Positions 1-7,766 are shown, counted from the stretch's first letter. The stretch: 23,777 bases of DNA from Halanaerobiaceae bacterium (GCA_003554685.1 PWHA01000185.1:1-23777), one strand, 5' to 3'. The notes: a model not told the origin generated them from the sequence alone. A program made the numbers and translations.

Positions 1-2429
1 ATATCGAGAATGTGGGAAGAACAGCCCGCCACCATACTTTTTTTGAGATGCTGGGAAACTTTTCCTTTGGAGATTATTTTAAGGAAGAGGCTATTGCCTG
101 GGGCTGGGAATATGTAACAGAAATTTTAAACCTTCCGGAGGATAAACTAATTGCCACCATATATAAGGATGATGATGAATCTTTTAAAATCTGGCAGAAG
201 AAGATTGGTTTACCGGAGACAAGGATAGTCAGAATGGGCAAGAAGGATAATTTCTGGCAGATAGGTACCGGACCCTGCGGACCCTGCTCTGAAATTCATA
301 TTGACCGGGGACCAGAATTTGGTACCGGTCCGGAGAATGTCCTGGGCGGTGAAGGTGACCGGTACCTGGAGCTCTGGAATCTGGTTTTTACCCAGTATGA
401 TTATACGGAAGAGGGAGAGTATCTGGAATTACCTCAGAAGAATATTGATACGGGAATGGGTTTAGAGAGAACTGCCTCGGTGCTGCAGGGTACCAAATCA
501 AATTATGAAATTGATATAATTAAACCTTTACTGGAAGAAATCGGCCGGCGTTCCGGCTATAAGTATGATTCTGAGGAAGAGACAAAAACTGCTTTTCGGG
601 TTATTGCTGACCATCTCAGGGGAATTACCCTGGCTGTTCTAGATGGCGCTTTACCCTCCAATGAGGGGCGGGGTTATGTCATAAGAAGGCTGCTGCGCAG
701 AGCTTCCCGTTATGGCTTAAAGCTTAACTTTCAGAAACCCTTCCTCCATGAGATGGTTTCCAGTTTTGCTGAAATTATGAAGGCACCCTATCCTGAAATC
801 AAGGAACAAAAGGAGCATATCTCCCGGGTGGTTTATTCAGAGGAAGAAAGATTTCTTAACACCCTGGATCAGGGGCTGGATATATTACAGGATAAAATTG
901 CTGCCCTGAAAAATCAAAACCGTTCTCAACTAAGCGGCGAGGAGGCCTTTGAGCTATATGATACCTACGGCTTTCCACCTGATCTGACCAGAGATGTTCT
1001 GGAGGAAGAGGATCTGGAAATGGACCTGGAGGGATTTGAAGAGGAAATGGAAAAGCAGCGCCAGCGGGCCCGGAAGGCCAGGCAGGCCGGGGGTTTTGTT
1101 GGTAAGGCTGGTGAGGTTTATGAAAAACTGGGAGAAAAAATTGGCGTCGAACAAAAATTTGTCGGCTATCATAACCTGGAAACTGAGGGGAAAATACTGG
1201 CAATTATAAGCGATGGTGAAGAAGTTAGAGAAATGAAATCCGGGGAAGAAGGAGAAGTTATTCTTAGTTCCTATCCCTTTTATGCTGAAGGTGGAGGCCA
1301 GGTAGGAGATAGGGGCCACCTGACTGCAGAGGATGAGAATATGGAGGCTCTGGTAAAGGATGTTCAGCAGAAAAATGGTTTTGATGTAGCTGTAGTTGAG
1401 GTTAAAAAGGGTAAGCTGCAGAGCGAGCAAAAAGTAAGAGCTGCAGTTACAAAGGACTTGAGAGAGGCTACTGCCCGCAACCATACTGCTACCCATCTGC
1501 TGCATCAGGCCTTAATGGATCTTCTGGGTGATCATGTTAATCAGTCAGGATCTCTGGTTGCTCCAAAAAGGCTGAGATTTGATTTTACCCACTATGAGGC
1601 CTTAACTCCAGAAGAATTGCGCAGTCTGGAAAGAGAAGTTAACCGTAAAATTATGGCCAATTTACCGGTAGAGACCTATGAAACAACAGTTGAAGAAGCT
1701 CGAAAAAAGGGTGCCCAGGCCCTTTTTGAAGAAAAATACGAGGAAAAGGTTCGGGTTGTTCAAACCGGGGATTACAGTCTGGAGCTCTGCGGAGGAACCC
1801 ATGTTTCTGCCACGGGTGAAATTGGACTATTTAAAATTTCTCAGGAGAGTTCAATTGCTGCAGGAGTCAGGAGAATTGAAGCAAAAACCGGGCTGGCCGC
1901 CCTGGAATTGATTGAAGAGCAGGAGGATATTCTTCAGGAAGCTGCCAGAGGTTTGAAAGTTGAGCCTTCTGATCTGCCTGTTAGAATTTCTCAAATACAG
2001 GCTGAAACCAGAGAATTGAAAAGGCAGCTGAAATCTCTTCAGGACAGGTTTGCTGACAGTAAGGCTGAAGATTTGATAAAGAATATGGAAGAAATTAATG
2101 GCATATCAGTGCTGCTGTCCCGATTGGAAGGCATAGACAAAGAAGCTCTGAGAAATTTAAGTGATGAAATAGTTGAAGAGATATCCAGTGGAATAGTAGT
2201 TCTGGCTCTGGTTGAAAGCGGCAGTATTTTCTTTGTGGCCCGGGTTACTTCCGACCTTCTTGAAGAGGGTTTTAAGGCTGGAGATTTAATTGGTCAAATA
2301 GCTGCTGTGACCGGAGGCGGAGGGGGCGGACGACCGGATATGGCCCAGGCAGGAGGCAGTCAGCCGGAGAAACTTCCTGAAGCCTTTGACCTGGCCCGGA
2401 AGCTGATAGTAGATATAAGCAATCAGTAA
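1..2429 (+). CDS. alaS: Alanyl-tRNA synthetase, 5'-truncated by the window edge
   Basis: Charges tRNA-Ala with alanine in the cytoplasm and hydrolyses mischarged Ser/Gly-tRNA. The open frame runs off the left edge: the codons before the GTG at 12 (ATC GAG AAT) encode I-E-N of the conserved D-I-E-N-V-G-x-T-A-R-H-H-T-F-F-E-M motif, so that GTG is internal and about 75 N-terminal residues lie outside the window. Visible in order: the class II catalytic core (TARHHTFFEMLGNFSFGDYF; GTGPCGPCSEIHID; GRGYVIRRLLRRASRYG), the editing domain with HTATHLLH (from about 1482) and CGGTH (about 1788-1802), and a C-terminal DHHA1-type domain ending in a Gly-rich GGGGGGRPDMAQAGG stretch. The 808 visible residues fit the usual ~870-880. 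The next gene is ireB after 68 bases, the usual Firmicute order. Identity is essentially certain. Confidence 0.98.
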   Translation, partial: IENVGRTARHHTFFEMLGNFSFGDYFKEEAIAWGWEYVTEILNLPEDKLIATIYKDDDESFKIWQKKIGLPETRIVRMGKKDNFWQIGTGPCGPCSEIHIDRGPEFGTGPENVLGGEGDRYLELWNLVFTQYDYTEEGEYLELPQKNIDTGMGLERTASVLQGTKSNYEIDIIKPLLEEIGRRSGYKYDSEEETKTAFRVIADHLRGITLAVLDGALPSNEGRGYVIRRLLRRASRYGLKLNFQKPFLHEMVSSFAEIMKAPYPEIKEQKEHISRVVYSEEERFLNTLDQGLDILQDKIAALKNQNRSQLSGEEAFELYDTYGFPPDLTRDVLEEEDLEMDLEGFEEEMEKQRQRARKARQAGGFVGKAGEVYEKLGEKIGVEQKFVGYHNLETEGKILAIISDGEEVREMKSGEEGEVILSSYPFYAEGGGQVGDRGHLTAEDENMEALVKDVQQKNGFDVAVVEVKKGKLQSEQKVRAAVTKDLREATARNHTATHLLHQALMDLLGDHVNQSGSLVAPKRLRFDFTHYEALTPEELRSLEREVNRKIMANLPVETYETTVEEARKKGAQALFEEKYEEKVRVVQTGDYSLELCGGTHVSATGEIGLFKISQESSIAAGVRRIEAKTGLAALELIEEQEDILQEAARGLKVEPSDLPVRISQIQAETRELKRQLKSLQDRFADSKAEDLIKNMEEINGISVLLSRLEGIDKEALRNLSDEIVEEISSGIVVLALVESGSIFFVARVTSDLLEEGFKAGDLIGQIAAVTGGGGGGRPDMAQAGGSQPEKLPEAFDLARKLIVDISNQ

Positions 2430-2497
2430 GGACTTTAGTTTTAGCAGGGATTGGTAGACGAATTAAATTAATATGAGTTTCTCTGGAGGTTGTAGTT

Positions 2498-2767
2498 ATG
2501 ACCGAGCAGGAAAAGCATAAAATTAGTGAAACCATGAAATTTGATTTCGATTTAAGCGATGAAGAAAGTGAAGCCGGATATGTTCTCAAGAGGGTTTTTT
2601 ATGCCCTGGAAGAAAGAGGTTATAATCCGGTAAATCAGATTGTGGGATATCTTATTTCCGGTGATCCGGCTTATATAACAAGTTATAAGGATGCCAGGAC
2701 AATGATCCGAACGGTGGATCGGGATGATATTCTGGAAGAATTAATATCCAGTTATATGAAGGATTAA
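2498..2767 (+). CDS. ireB: IreB family regulatory phosphoprotein (UPF0297/YrzL)
   Basis: Small cytoplasmic protein of 89 residues. In Enterococcus the homologue is a substrate of the PASTA-domain Ser/Thr kinase IreK and influences cephalosporin resistance; the biochemical role is not well settled. The family hallmarks are clear: an N-terminal ETMKFDF segment with Thr12 at the position equivalent to the phosphorylated Thr of the family, then YNPVNQIVGYLISGDPAYITSYKDAR and a C-terminal R-D-x-I-L-E-E-L helix. The start ATG follows CTGGAGGT at a good distance. It lies between alaS and ruvX, its conserved position in Firmicutes, and is followed by a terminator, so alaS-ireB probably form one transcript. 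Confidence 0.93.
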   Translation: MTEQEKHKISETMKFDFDLSDEESEAGYVLKRVFYALEERGYNPVNQIVGYLISGDPAYITSYKDARTMIRTVDRDDILEELISSYMKD

Positions 2768-2857
2768 TTTTTTGGAAGGAAGTTTATATCTCACCGGTTG
2801 AAATAAGGTTCTATCTCACAAATTATTGATATTCCCCTAAAATATATGTTTTTTATG

Positions 2858-2888
2858 CCCGCTGTTGTTTATATCAGCGGGTTTTTTC
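2858..2888 (+). terminator. Rho-independent terminator after alaS-ireB
   Basis: Perfect 7-bp stem CCCGCTG (2858-2864) / CAGCGGG (2875-2881) with a 10-base loop, followed directly by TTTTTT and further T-rich sequence. It lies 90 bases after the ireB stop and separates alaS-ireB from the ruvX promoter. Confidence 0.85.
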
Positions 2889-2981
2889 TGTTTTTCTTTT
2901 CACAGGGCCGGCCCCCAAACCCAGGAAAAACCGTGCAATAAACCTTGCAAAGAAACGAACCAGAGGAGGAGAAATTAGGAC

Positions 2982-3010
2982 TTGCAATTAAAGAGGCCGG
3001 GAGGTATAAT
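2982..3010 (+). promoter_or_regulatory. Sigma-A type promoter of ruvX
   Basis: TTGCAA (2982-2987), a 17-base spacer and a perfect TATAAT (3005-3010), about 50 bases before the ruvX start and downstream of the ireB terminator. The predicted transcription start is near 3017, giving a leader of about 45 bases. Confidence 0.8.
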
Positions 3011-3062
3011 GATATACTAGGATAATTAGAAACGGGTAATAATTGAACTAAAGGAGGCAATT

Positions 3063-3503
3063 TTGCGGGTACTGGCTATTGATTATGGGGATAAAAGAAT
3101 AGGTCTGGCTGTCAGTGATGCACTCAGGATAACTTCTCAGCCTTTGAAAACAATCCCCAATCACAATACCGATCAGGTTTTGCAGGATCTGGCTGATATA
3201 ATTGCTGAATACCAGGTTTCTTTGATTGTTTTAGGTCTTCCTTTAAATATGGATAGCAGTGAGGGCTGTAGGGCTGATATTTCCCGGGAATTTAAAGAAA
3301 CTTTGAATGATAAATTTGATGTTCCTGTAGTGCTGCAGGATGAGAGATTAAGCAGCGCAGAAGTGGAAAAAATTTTGCTGGCAGGGGATGTCAGCCGGGC
3401 TGACCGGAAAATTCAGAGGGATAAGCTTGCTGCCTCAATAATTTTACAAAGATATCTGGCGCAAATTCAGGGAGGCAAGAAAAATAATGAGCAAAATAAA
3501 TAA
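3063..3503 (+). CDS. ruvX: RuvX/YqgF family, putative pre-16S rRNA nuclease
   Basis: RNase H-like cytoplasmic nuclease of 146 residues, linked in E. coli to maturation of the 16S rRNA 5' end (YqgF); a Holliday-junction resolvase activity has also been proposed for the family. Motifs: AIDYGDKRIGLAVSD at the N-terminus with the first acidic residue D7, GLPLNMDSSEG, QDERLSSAEVEKIL, and RDKLAASIILQRYL at the C-terminus. The start is a TTG: AAGGAGG at 3051-3057 sits five bases upstream and no ATG or GTG gives a conserved N-terminus. Its last 17 bases overlap the next gene, indicating translational coupling. It has its own promoter (2982-3010). Confidence 0.94.
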   Translation: MRVLAIDYGDKRIGLAVSDALRITSQPLKTIPNHNTDQVLQDLADIIAEYQVSLIVLGLPLNMDSSEGCRADISREFKETLNDKFDVPVVLQDERLSSAEVEKILLAGDVSRADRKIQRDKLAASIILQRYLAQIQGGKKNNEQNK

Positions 3504-3801
3504 AAACAGCAGAGATGATGAGCTTTGTTACTGGTATGATGGCGAACGAGGTGAACTGGTGCTGGAGGAAGATGATCAGGAATACAGATTTTATCTTCAG
3601 GATAAGTTCAGCTATGAAGGACAGGAGTACTGTATTCTTTCACCCTCAGAGGATAAGAAGGAACAGCTGGCCCGGCAGGAGGCTCTCTTAATGAAAATTA
3701 TCAGGGATAATGAGGAAGAAATGCTGGCTGTAATTGAAGATGATGAAGAATTTGATGCCGTTTCCCGTCACTATTATTTAACCCAATCAGGGGAAAAGTG
3801 A
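3487..3801 (+). CDS. DUF1292 domain protein (YrzB-like)
   Basis: Acidic 104-residue cytoplasmic protein of unknown function. The family pattern is visible: a beta-rich core (ELVLEEDDQEYRFYLQDKFSYEGQEYCILSP), a central stretch resembling I-x-R-D-x-E-E-E-M-L-A-V-I-E-D-D-E-E-F-D-A-V, and a short C-terminal tail. DUF1292 proteins normally sit right after ruvX and near mltG, as here, which supports the call as much as the sequence does. The start ATG overlaps the ruvX stop by 17 bases and follows GGGAGG. No catalytic residues can be pointed to. Compared with typical members it carries an extra N-terminal stretch (SKINKNSRDDELCYWYDGER) containing a lone Cys and two Trp/Tyr-rich positions. Confidence 0.85.
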   Translation: MSKINKNSRDDELCYWYDGERGELVLEEDDQEYRFYLQDKFSYEGQEYCILSPSEDKKEQLARQEALLMKIIRDNEEEMLAVIEDDEEFDAVSRHYYLTQSGEK

Positions 3802-3979
3802 TAGCGAAGATAAAACCAGACAGCAGACTGTTTTATTAATCTGTGCTGAAGGTACATTTTACTGATTTTGTTGTTTAATTTATTAATTTAAAATTACTGT
3901 TTAATTTATAGTTGCTGACAGAGCATATTAAAGACAGGTTATATTATAAACTGTTATAAACAGAATTTTTTTGATATAC

Positions 3980-3986
3980 AGGAGGG
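3980..3986 (+). promoter_or_regulatory. Shine-Dalgarno that decides the mltG start
   Basis: AGGAGGG ends one base before the ATG at 3988, too close for initiation, but seven bases before the in-frame TTG at 3994. The TTG is therefore preferred. Confidence 0.65.
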
Positions 3987-3993
3987 TATGGTA

Positions 3994-5016
3994 TTGAAAA
4001 GAGCCGCTGTTATTTTTTTGCTGGCGGTACTGGCAGCTGGAATATTTTTCAGAGTAGATTATCAACTGCGGCCCGGTCCGGCTTTAGTCGAAACTGAAGA
4101 AGGATTTTCCCAACCTGTCAGGATTAGCAGGGGGAGTTCTCTCAGGCAGATTGCTGCTCAATTAGAGGAAACAGGAGTTATTAATTCCCGGATTCTCTTT
4201 GAAACATATGTTTTAATTAATGATTATCAGGGAAATTTACAGGCCGGTACTTACATTTTTTCTGAAAATGATGATATGCTTGAAGTGGTTGATAAAATAA
4301 GAAGAGGTGATGCAGCTACTTTTAGAATCACCATACCCGAAGGCTTCACCCTTGTTCAAATCAAAGAAAGGCTGGTCAATCAGACTGATTATGAAATTGA
4401 AGAGATCAGGGATTCCTTTGATGCTGAACTTCTGGAAAGAGATTATCTGCCGGATGAAAGTCTGGTTCAATGGCAGCTGGAGGGTTTTCTTTTCCCGGAT
4501 ACCTATATTATTCCCTATGATTTTTCTCCTGAAGAAATTCTGGCTGTAATGCTCGACAGATTTGAAAGAGATTGGCTGGTTAAAATAGAGGAAGGAATTG
4601 AGCAGCAGAGCACAGCCAATAATCTCAAAATTGCTGATTTTGTAACCATAGCATCTCTGATTGAAAAGGAAGCAAATCTAGTAGAAGAAAAGCCAAGAAT
4701 TGCCGGAGTTATTTATAATAGATTAAGCCAAAATATGCGGCTGCAGCTCGATGCTACAGTTCAGTATGTTCTTCCAGAAAGAGTCAACAGGGTTTTATAC
4801 CGGCATCTAGAGATTGACTCCAGCTATAACACCTATCTGATTGATGGTCTTCCACCTGGACCGATTGCCAGTCCCGGAGAAGAATCCCTGGCTGCAGCAT
4901 TGGAACCTGAAGAAAATGATTATTTATTCTATTTTGCCCTGCCTGATGGAAGTCATGTATTTACCAGAAGCTATCAGGAGCACCTTGATCAGCAGAGGGA
5001 CAAACTTAATCACTAA
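3994..5016 (+). CDS. mltG: Endolytic murein transglycosylase MltG (YceG-like)
   Basis: Membrane-anchored endolytic transglycosylase that cleaves nascent glycan strands and sets their length. A single N-terminal membrane segment (about residues 5-20, AAVIFLLAVLAAGIFF) is followed by a LysM-like region (SSLRQIAAQLEETGVINS; IPEGFTLVQIKERL) and the YceG catalytic domain: EGFLFPDTYII, ASLIEKEANLVEEKPRIAGVIYNRL with the probable catalytic Glu near residue 224, then QLDATVQYVL, DGLPPGPIASPG and a C-terminal FTRSYQEHL. Length (340 residues) is normal. The start is taken as TTG 3994 rather than ATG 3988 from Shine-Dalgarno spacing; the difference is two residues. A 186-base gap separates it from the DUF1292 gene; I see no convincing terminator or promoter there, only AT-rich sequence with TATAAA-like hexamers. 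Confidence 0.95.
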   Translation: MKRAAVIFLLAVLAAGIFFRVDYQLRPGPALVETEEGFSQPVRISRGSSLRQIAAQLEETGVINSRILFETYVLINDYQGNLQAGTYIFSENDDMLEVVDKIRRGDAATFRITIPEGFTLVQIKERLVNQTDYEIEEIRDSFDAELLERDYLPDESLVQWQLEGFLFPDTYIIPYDFSPEEILAVMLDRFERDWLVKIEEGIEQQSTANNLKIADFVTIASLIEKEANLVEEKPRIAGVIYNRLSQNMRLQLDATVQYVLPERVNRVLYRHLEIDSSYNTYLIDGLPPGPIASPGEESLAAALEPEENDYLFYFALPDGSHVFTRSYQEHLDQQRDKLNH

Positions 5017-5084
5017 AACTGGTAGAATTCATTTGGAATTCAACTGGAAACTTAATCCAAACCGGACAATTTGGAGGTCATAGT

Positions 5085-6308
5085 ATGGAACTTCCTGAAC
5101 TGCTGGCACCTGCTGGAAATATGGCAAAGCTCAAAATTGCTCTTGATTATGGTGCAGATGCAGTTTACTGTGCAGGAAAGGAATTTGGCCTCAGGGCCAG
5201 AGCCGATAATTTTTCCAGAAAGGAACTGCAGGATGCGGTGGAATATGTTCATCATCGCAATAAAAATATATATTTAACTTTGAATATAATACCCCATAAC
5301 CAGGATTTGGAGAAAATCATGGAATTTTTAAATTTTCTTGCTGAACTTAATGTAGATGGGGTAATAGTTTCCGATCCTGGTGTCTTATATCTCTTTGAAG
5401 AAAATAAGATGGATTTGCCTTTACATTTAAGCACCCAGGCTAACACTGTTAACTGGGCCAGCGTCAAATTCTGGGAAGAAAAAGGTGTGGAAAGAATAAT
5501 TCTGGCAAGAGAATTAAGCCGGGACGAGATAGCAGAAATTAAATCCCGGACCAGTGCCGGACTGGAGGTTTTTATCCACGGTTCGATGTGTATTTCTTAT
5601 TCCGGTCGCTGTCTTTTGAGCAATTATCTAACCGGCAGAGATGCCAATCGAGGAAATTGTGCTCAGCCCTGCCGCTGGAAATACAGCCTGGTGGAAGAAA
5701 AAAGACCGGGACAGTATTTTCCCATCGATGATAACAATAGGGGATCCTATATAATGAACTCCAGAGATCTCAATTTGCTTGAGGAAATACCGGAGCTGGT
5801 TGAACTGGGGGTAGAATCACTGAAGATTGAGGGTCGGATGAAAAGTATTCATTATGTAGCTACTGTTACCGGTATATACCGGCAGGCCCTCAATGAATAT
5901 GCCGGTGATCCGGATAGTTTTATCGTGAAACAGGAATGGAAGGATGAACTTGATAAAGTAAGCCATCGTCCCTATACCAAAGGATTTTTCCACGGGAATC
6001 CCGAACAGCAGGGTCAGAATTATGCTGATTCATCCTATATCAGAAACTATAAATATATGGGTCAGGTCAAAGGATTTATACCTGATCCCGGTCTGGCAAT
6101 AGTTAGGATAAAAAATAAAATCTGTCAGGGGGATGAAGTAGAATTTTTTGGGCCAGGAGGAGACACCTTCAAACAGAGAATCGATGTAATTATAAATACT
6201 GATGGTGAAGCAGTGGAAGAAGCTCCCCATCCAGAGAGTACAGTAAAAGTAGGGGTAGAAAGGCCTATCGGAGAAAATTACATTATTCGCCGCTGCACAA
6301 ACTGTTGA
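5085..6308 (+). CDS. Peptidase U32 family protein, probable tRNA uridine hydroxylation protein (TrhP type)
   Basis: A 407-residue U32-family protein. Named a collagenase-like peptidase, the family includes TrhP proteins (E. coli YegQ, B. subtilis YrrN/YrrO) needed for 5-hydroxyuridine at tRNA position 34, and the yrrO-like position downstream of mltG supports that reading. It begins ELPELLAPAGNMAKLKIALDYGADAVY and carries the signature EVFIHGSMCISYSGRC. Four Cys at 169, 176, 192 and 196 match the spacing of the cluster-binding cysteines of the family. A C-terminal beta domain (YKYMGQVKGFIP...GDEVEFFGPGG) follows, and the protein ends in a further C-T-N-C pair four residues from the terminus. 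The start follows TTTGGAGGT. The exact substrate cannot be told from sequence. Confidence 0.88.
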   Translation: MELPELLAPAGNMAKLKIALDYGADAVYCAGKEFGLRARADNFSRKELQDAVEYVHHRNKNIYLTLNIIPHNQDLEKIMEFLNFLAELNVDGVIVSDPGVLYLFEENKMDLPLHLSTQANTVNWASVKFWEEKGVERIILARELSRDEIAEIKSRTSAGLEVFIHGSMCISYSGRCLLSNYLTGRDANRGNCAQPCRWKYSLVEEKRPGQYFPIDDNNRGSYIMNSRDLNLLEEIPELVELGVESLKIEGRMKSIHYVATVTGIYRQALNEYAGDPDSFIVKQEWKDELDKVSHRPYTKGFFHGNPEQQGQNYADSSYIRNYKYMGQVKGFIPDPGLAIVRIKNKICQGDEVEFFGPGGDTFKQRIDVIINTDGEAVEEAPHPESTVKVGVERPIGENYIIRRCTNC

Positions 6309-6323
6309 TAAGGAATTATTATT

Positions 6324-6578
6324 ATGAAACAGAAAAACTCTAATCATTCAGATACCTTGAAGATAAAGGCCATTATTCCTCCAGAAGAAGTGGTGTTTGT
6401 AGATATGGTTTTTAAATCCTATGAAGGAATAGCTATGCTGACCCTGCATGAAGCTGAACAGGGATTGATAATCCTTGATGTGACTGAAGGAACTCGATCT
6501 CAGGTTCTTGAAATTTTGAATGATTTTAATAAAGAATTTCCCGTAGAAATAGTTTATGATGAAGGACTGGAGAATTGA
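6324..6578 (+). CDS. DUF4911 domain protein
   Basis: Small 84-residue cytoplasmic protein. Its layout, I-P-P-E-E-V-V-F-V-D-M-V-F-K-S-Y-E-G-I-A followed by L-I-I-L-D-V and a closing helix, resembles DUF4911 proteins, which often sit beside U32 genes in Clostridia-related genomes; function unknown. The ATG lies 13 bases after the U32 stop with a weak AAGGA Shine-Dalgarno, so it is probably co-transcribed with the U32 gene. No catalytic or metal-binding motif is visible. The family call rests on resemblance and context and is moderate. Confidence 0.65.
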   Translation: MKQKNSNHSDTLKIKAIIPPEEVVFVDMVFKSYEGIAMLTLHEAEQGLIILDVTEGTRSQVLEILNDFNKEFPVEIVYDEGLEN

Positions 6579-6599
6579 AGATTGGAGCAACTATATCCG

Positions 6600-6631
6600 G
6601 GAAAGAAAAGCTGCAGGAAAGAAAAGCTGCA
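6600..6631 (+). repeat. Perfect tandem duplication of 16 bp upstream of the sleB-like gene
   Basis: GGAAAGAAAAGCTGCA occurs twice head to tail (6600-6615 and 6616-6631) with no mismatch, directly before the Shine-Dalgarno of the next gene. It looks like a recent slippage duplication in the leader. Confidence 0.85.
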
Positions 6632-6636
6632 GTCTT

Positions 6637-6643
6637 AAAGGAG
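6637..6643 (+). promoter_or_regulatory. Shine-Dalgarno that decides the sleB-like start
   Basis: AAAGGAG ends one base before the GTG at 6645 but ten bases before the in-frame TTG at 6654, after which a clean signal peptide begins. The TTG is preferred. Confidence 0.55.
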
Positions 6644-6653
6644 TGTGATTCAT

Positions 6654-7343
6654 TTGATCAGGAATAAATTTATTGTTCTGATGTTCTTGCTGTTTTTAAC
6701 TATTGCTTTTACAGTTGATGATCTCAGTGCTGATCAGCGAAACCTGGTGCTGGGGCAGCGCATACTGGAACAGGGAAACCGGGGCGGAGATGTCGCTATT
6801 CTCCAGCGAAAGCTGGCAGAAAAGGGTTTTTATGATGATAGAATAGACGGCTTATATGGACCCAAGACCAGGTCAGCGGTCGAGGCCTTCCAGTCCGAAA
6901 ATGATCTTGAAATTACAGGCAGGGTTTGTGAGAATAGCCTGCGTAAATTTTCACAGGATGAGGAGCTTGTCAGCGTTCTAGAAATTTCCAGAGAGGAAAT
7001 CCTGCTGCTGGCCCGGGTAATTCATGCAGAAGCTCGTGGTGAACCCTTTGAGGGAATGGTAGCTGTAGGTTCGGTAATTCGCAACCGGGTTGAAGATGAC
7101 AGATTTCCCGATACAATCAGAGAGGTTATAATTGAAGAAGGTCAATTTAGTTCTCTCATAGATGGCCAGGCCAATCTCTACCCCAATGATAAAGCTATAG
7201 AAGCAGCCCGGGCTGCTCTGCTGGGTTTTGACCCCACTCATAGATCCCTGTTCTTTTATAATCCCCAGATTGCCACCAATCTTGCCTGGATATCAAATCG
7301 TCCAATTGTGAGAAGAATTGGAGGCCATGTTTTTGCTCAATAA
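6654..7343 (+). CDS. sleB: SleB-like cell-wall hydrolase with peptidoglycan-binding domain
   Basis: Exported hydrolase of 229 residues. A signal peptide (about residues 1-25, MIRNKFIVLMFLLFLTIAF) is followed by a peptidoglycan-binding type 1 domain (GGDVAILQRKLAEKGFYD...GLYGPKTRSAVEAFQ) and a C-terminal SleB catalytic domain: LARVIHAEARGEPFEGMVAV with probable catalytic Glu126, VIRNRVEDDRFPDTI, a degenerate FSSLIDGQ stretch, FFYNPQIA, and IVRRIGGHVFAQ at the end. In sporeformers SleB is a lytic transglycosylase that degrades spore cortex at germination. There is no ypeB next to it, and CwlJ/SleB-fold enzymes also act in vegetative wall turnover, so a spore role is plausible but not shown. GTG 6645 would add three residues but lies against the Shine-Dalgarno. 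Confidence 0.87.
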   Translation: MIRNKFIVLMFLLFLTIAFTVDDLSADQRNLVLGQRILEQGNRGGDVAILQRKLAEKGFYDDRIDGLYGPKTRSAVEAFQSENDLEITGRVCENSLRKFSQDEELVSVLEISREEILLLARVIHAEARGEPFEGMVAVGSVIRNRVEDDRFPDTIREVIIEEGQFSSLIDGQANLYPNDKAIEAARAALLGFDPTHRSLFFYNPQIATNLAWISNRPIVRRIGGHVFAQ

Positions 7344-7358
7344 AAAAACAAAAATAAC

Positions 7359-7397
7359 AGTTAAAGAGCAGCATCACTCTGATGCTGCTCTTTAACT
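7359..7397 (-). terminator. Long perfect hairpin terminator of the AbrB-family gene, possibly bidirectional
   Basis: An 18-bp perfect inverted repeat (7359-7376 and 7380-7397, arms ending in GCAGCATCA / TGATGCTGC) closes on a 3-base loop CTC. On the minus strand it is followed by a T-rich tract (complement of 7344-7358), which fits termination of the minus-strand gene. On the plus strand the tail is mainly A, so it would be less efficient for sleB. Confidence 0.8.
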
Positions 7398-7411
7398 AAA
7401 AAATATTTATA

Positions 7412-7448
7412 AATCTTGATTCTAATCTTGATTCTAAATCTTTATTCT
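7412..7448. repeat. Three imperfect 12-13 bp tandem repeats over the 3' end of the AbrB-family gene
   Basis: AATCTTGATTCT at 7412-7423 and 7424-7435, then the variant AAATCTTTATTCT at 7436-7448. The third copy overlaps the minus-strand stop codon by two bases. Confidence 0.75.
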
Positions 7449-7692
7449 ATAACTCCTCTTTCATTTTATCAATACATTCCCCGCAGATGATTCTTCCTTT
7501 AAAGTCAGAGGTATTTTTAGCGCTTCCACAGAATATACAGGCTGGTTCGTATTTTTGCAGAATGATCTTGTCATTATCTACAAAAATTTCCATGGGATCT
7601 TTTTTATCAATATTCATGGTTTTTCTGAGTTCGATGGGAATAACCATGCGGCCGAGATCATCAATTTTTCTAACTATTCCAGTTGATTTCAT
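7447..7692 (-). CDS. AbrB/SpoVT family transition-state-type transcriptional regulator
   Basis: An 81-residue DNA-binding protein. The N-terminal swapped-hairpin AbrB domain is clear (MKSTGIVRKIDDLGRMVIPI, then ELRKTMNI, DPMEIFVDNDKIILQKY). The C-terminal part has two CxxC pairs (CIFC and CGEC) that could bind a metal, a form common in Clostridia. AbrB-type proteins repress post-exponential genes in sporeformers. Upstream Met codons would extend the frame to 117 residues, but that stretch contains the promoter; AGGGGG eight bases before this ATG fixes the start. It is transcribed divergently from the fur gene, with its own near-consensus promoter and a hairpin terminator. The regulon is not visible. 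Confidence 0.93.
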   Translation of the reverse strand: MKSTGIVRKIDDLGRMVIPIELRKTMNIDKKDPMEIFVDNDKIILQKYEPACIFCGSAKNTSDFKGRIICGECIDKMKEEL

Positions 7693-7737
7693 TTTTATCC
7701 CCCTAATTGCATATTTCGACATTTTAACCTTATTTAT

Positions 7738-7766
7738 ATTATACATATTTTTCATATATAAGTCAA
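7738..7766 (-). promoter_or_regulatory. Sigma-A type promoter of the AbrB-family gene
   Basis: On the minus strand TTGACT (7766-7761), a 17-base spacer and a perfect TATAAT (7743-7738). The predicted start near 7731 gives a leader of about 40 bases before the ATG at 7692. Confidence 0.85.

Noticed and set aside
12..14. GTG at 12 as the alaS start
   Set aside because: The open frame continues to the left edge and the preceding codons encode conserved AlaRS residues; the gene is simply cut by the window.
954..1505. A 183-codon minus-strand ORF within alaS
   Set aside because: It lies wholly inside a well-conserved synthetase gene, has low-complexity hydrophobic composition and no ribosome site; a shadow frame.
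2905..2914. GGGCCGGCCC palindrome upstream of ruvX
   Set aside because: Ten bases, isolated, not placed over a promoter element; no support for a function.
3818..3850. Hairpin CAGCAGA / TCTGTGCTG after the DUF1292 gene as a terminator
   Set aside because: It needs a two-base bulge and lacks a T tract directly after the stem.
3944..3963. Direct repeat of TTATAAAC(T/A)G and the CTGTT-ATA-AACAG palindrome before mltG as an operator
   Set aside because: Very short and in AT-rich DNA; no matching regulator or well-spaced promoter, so chance is likely.
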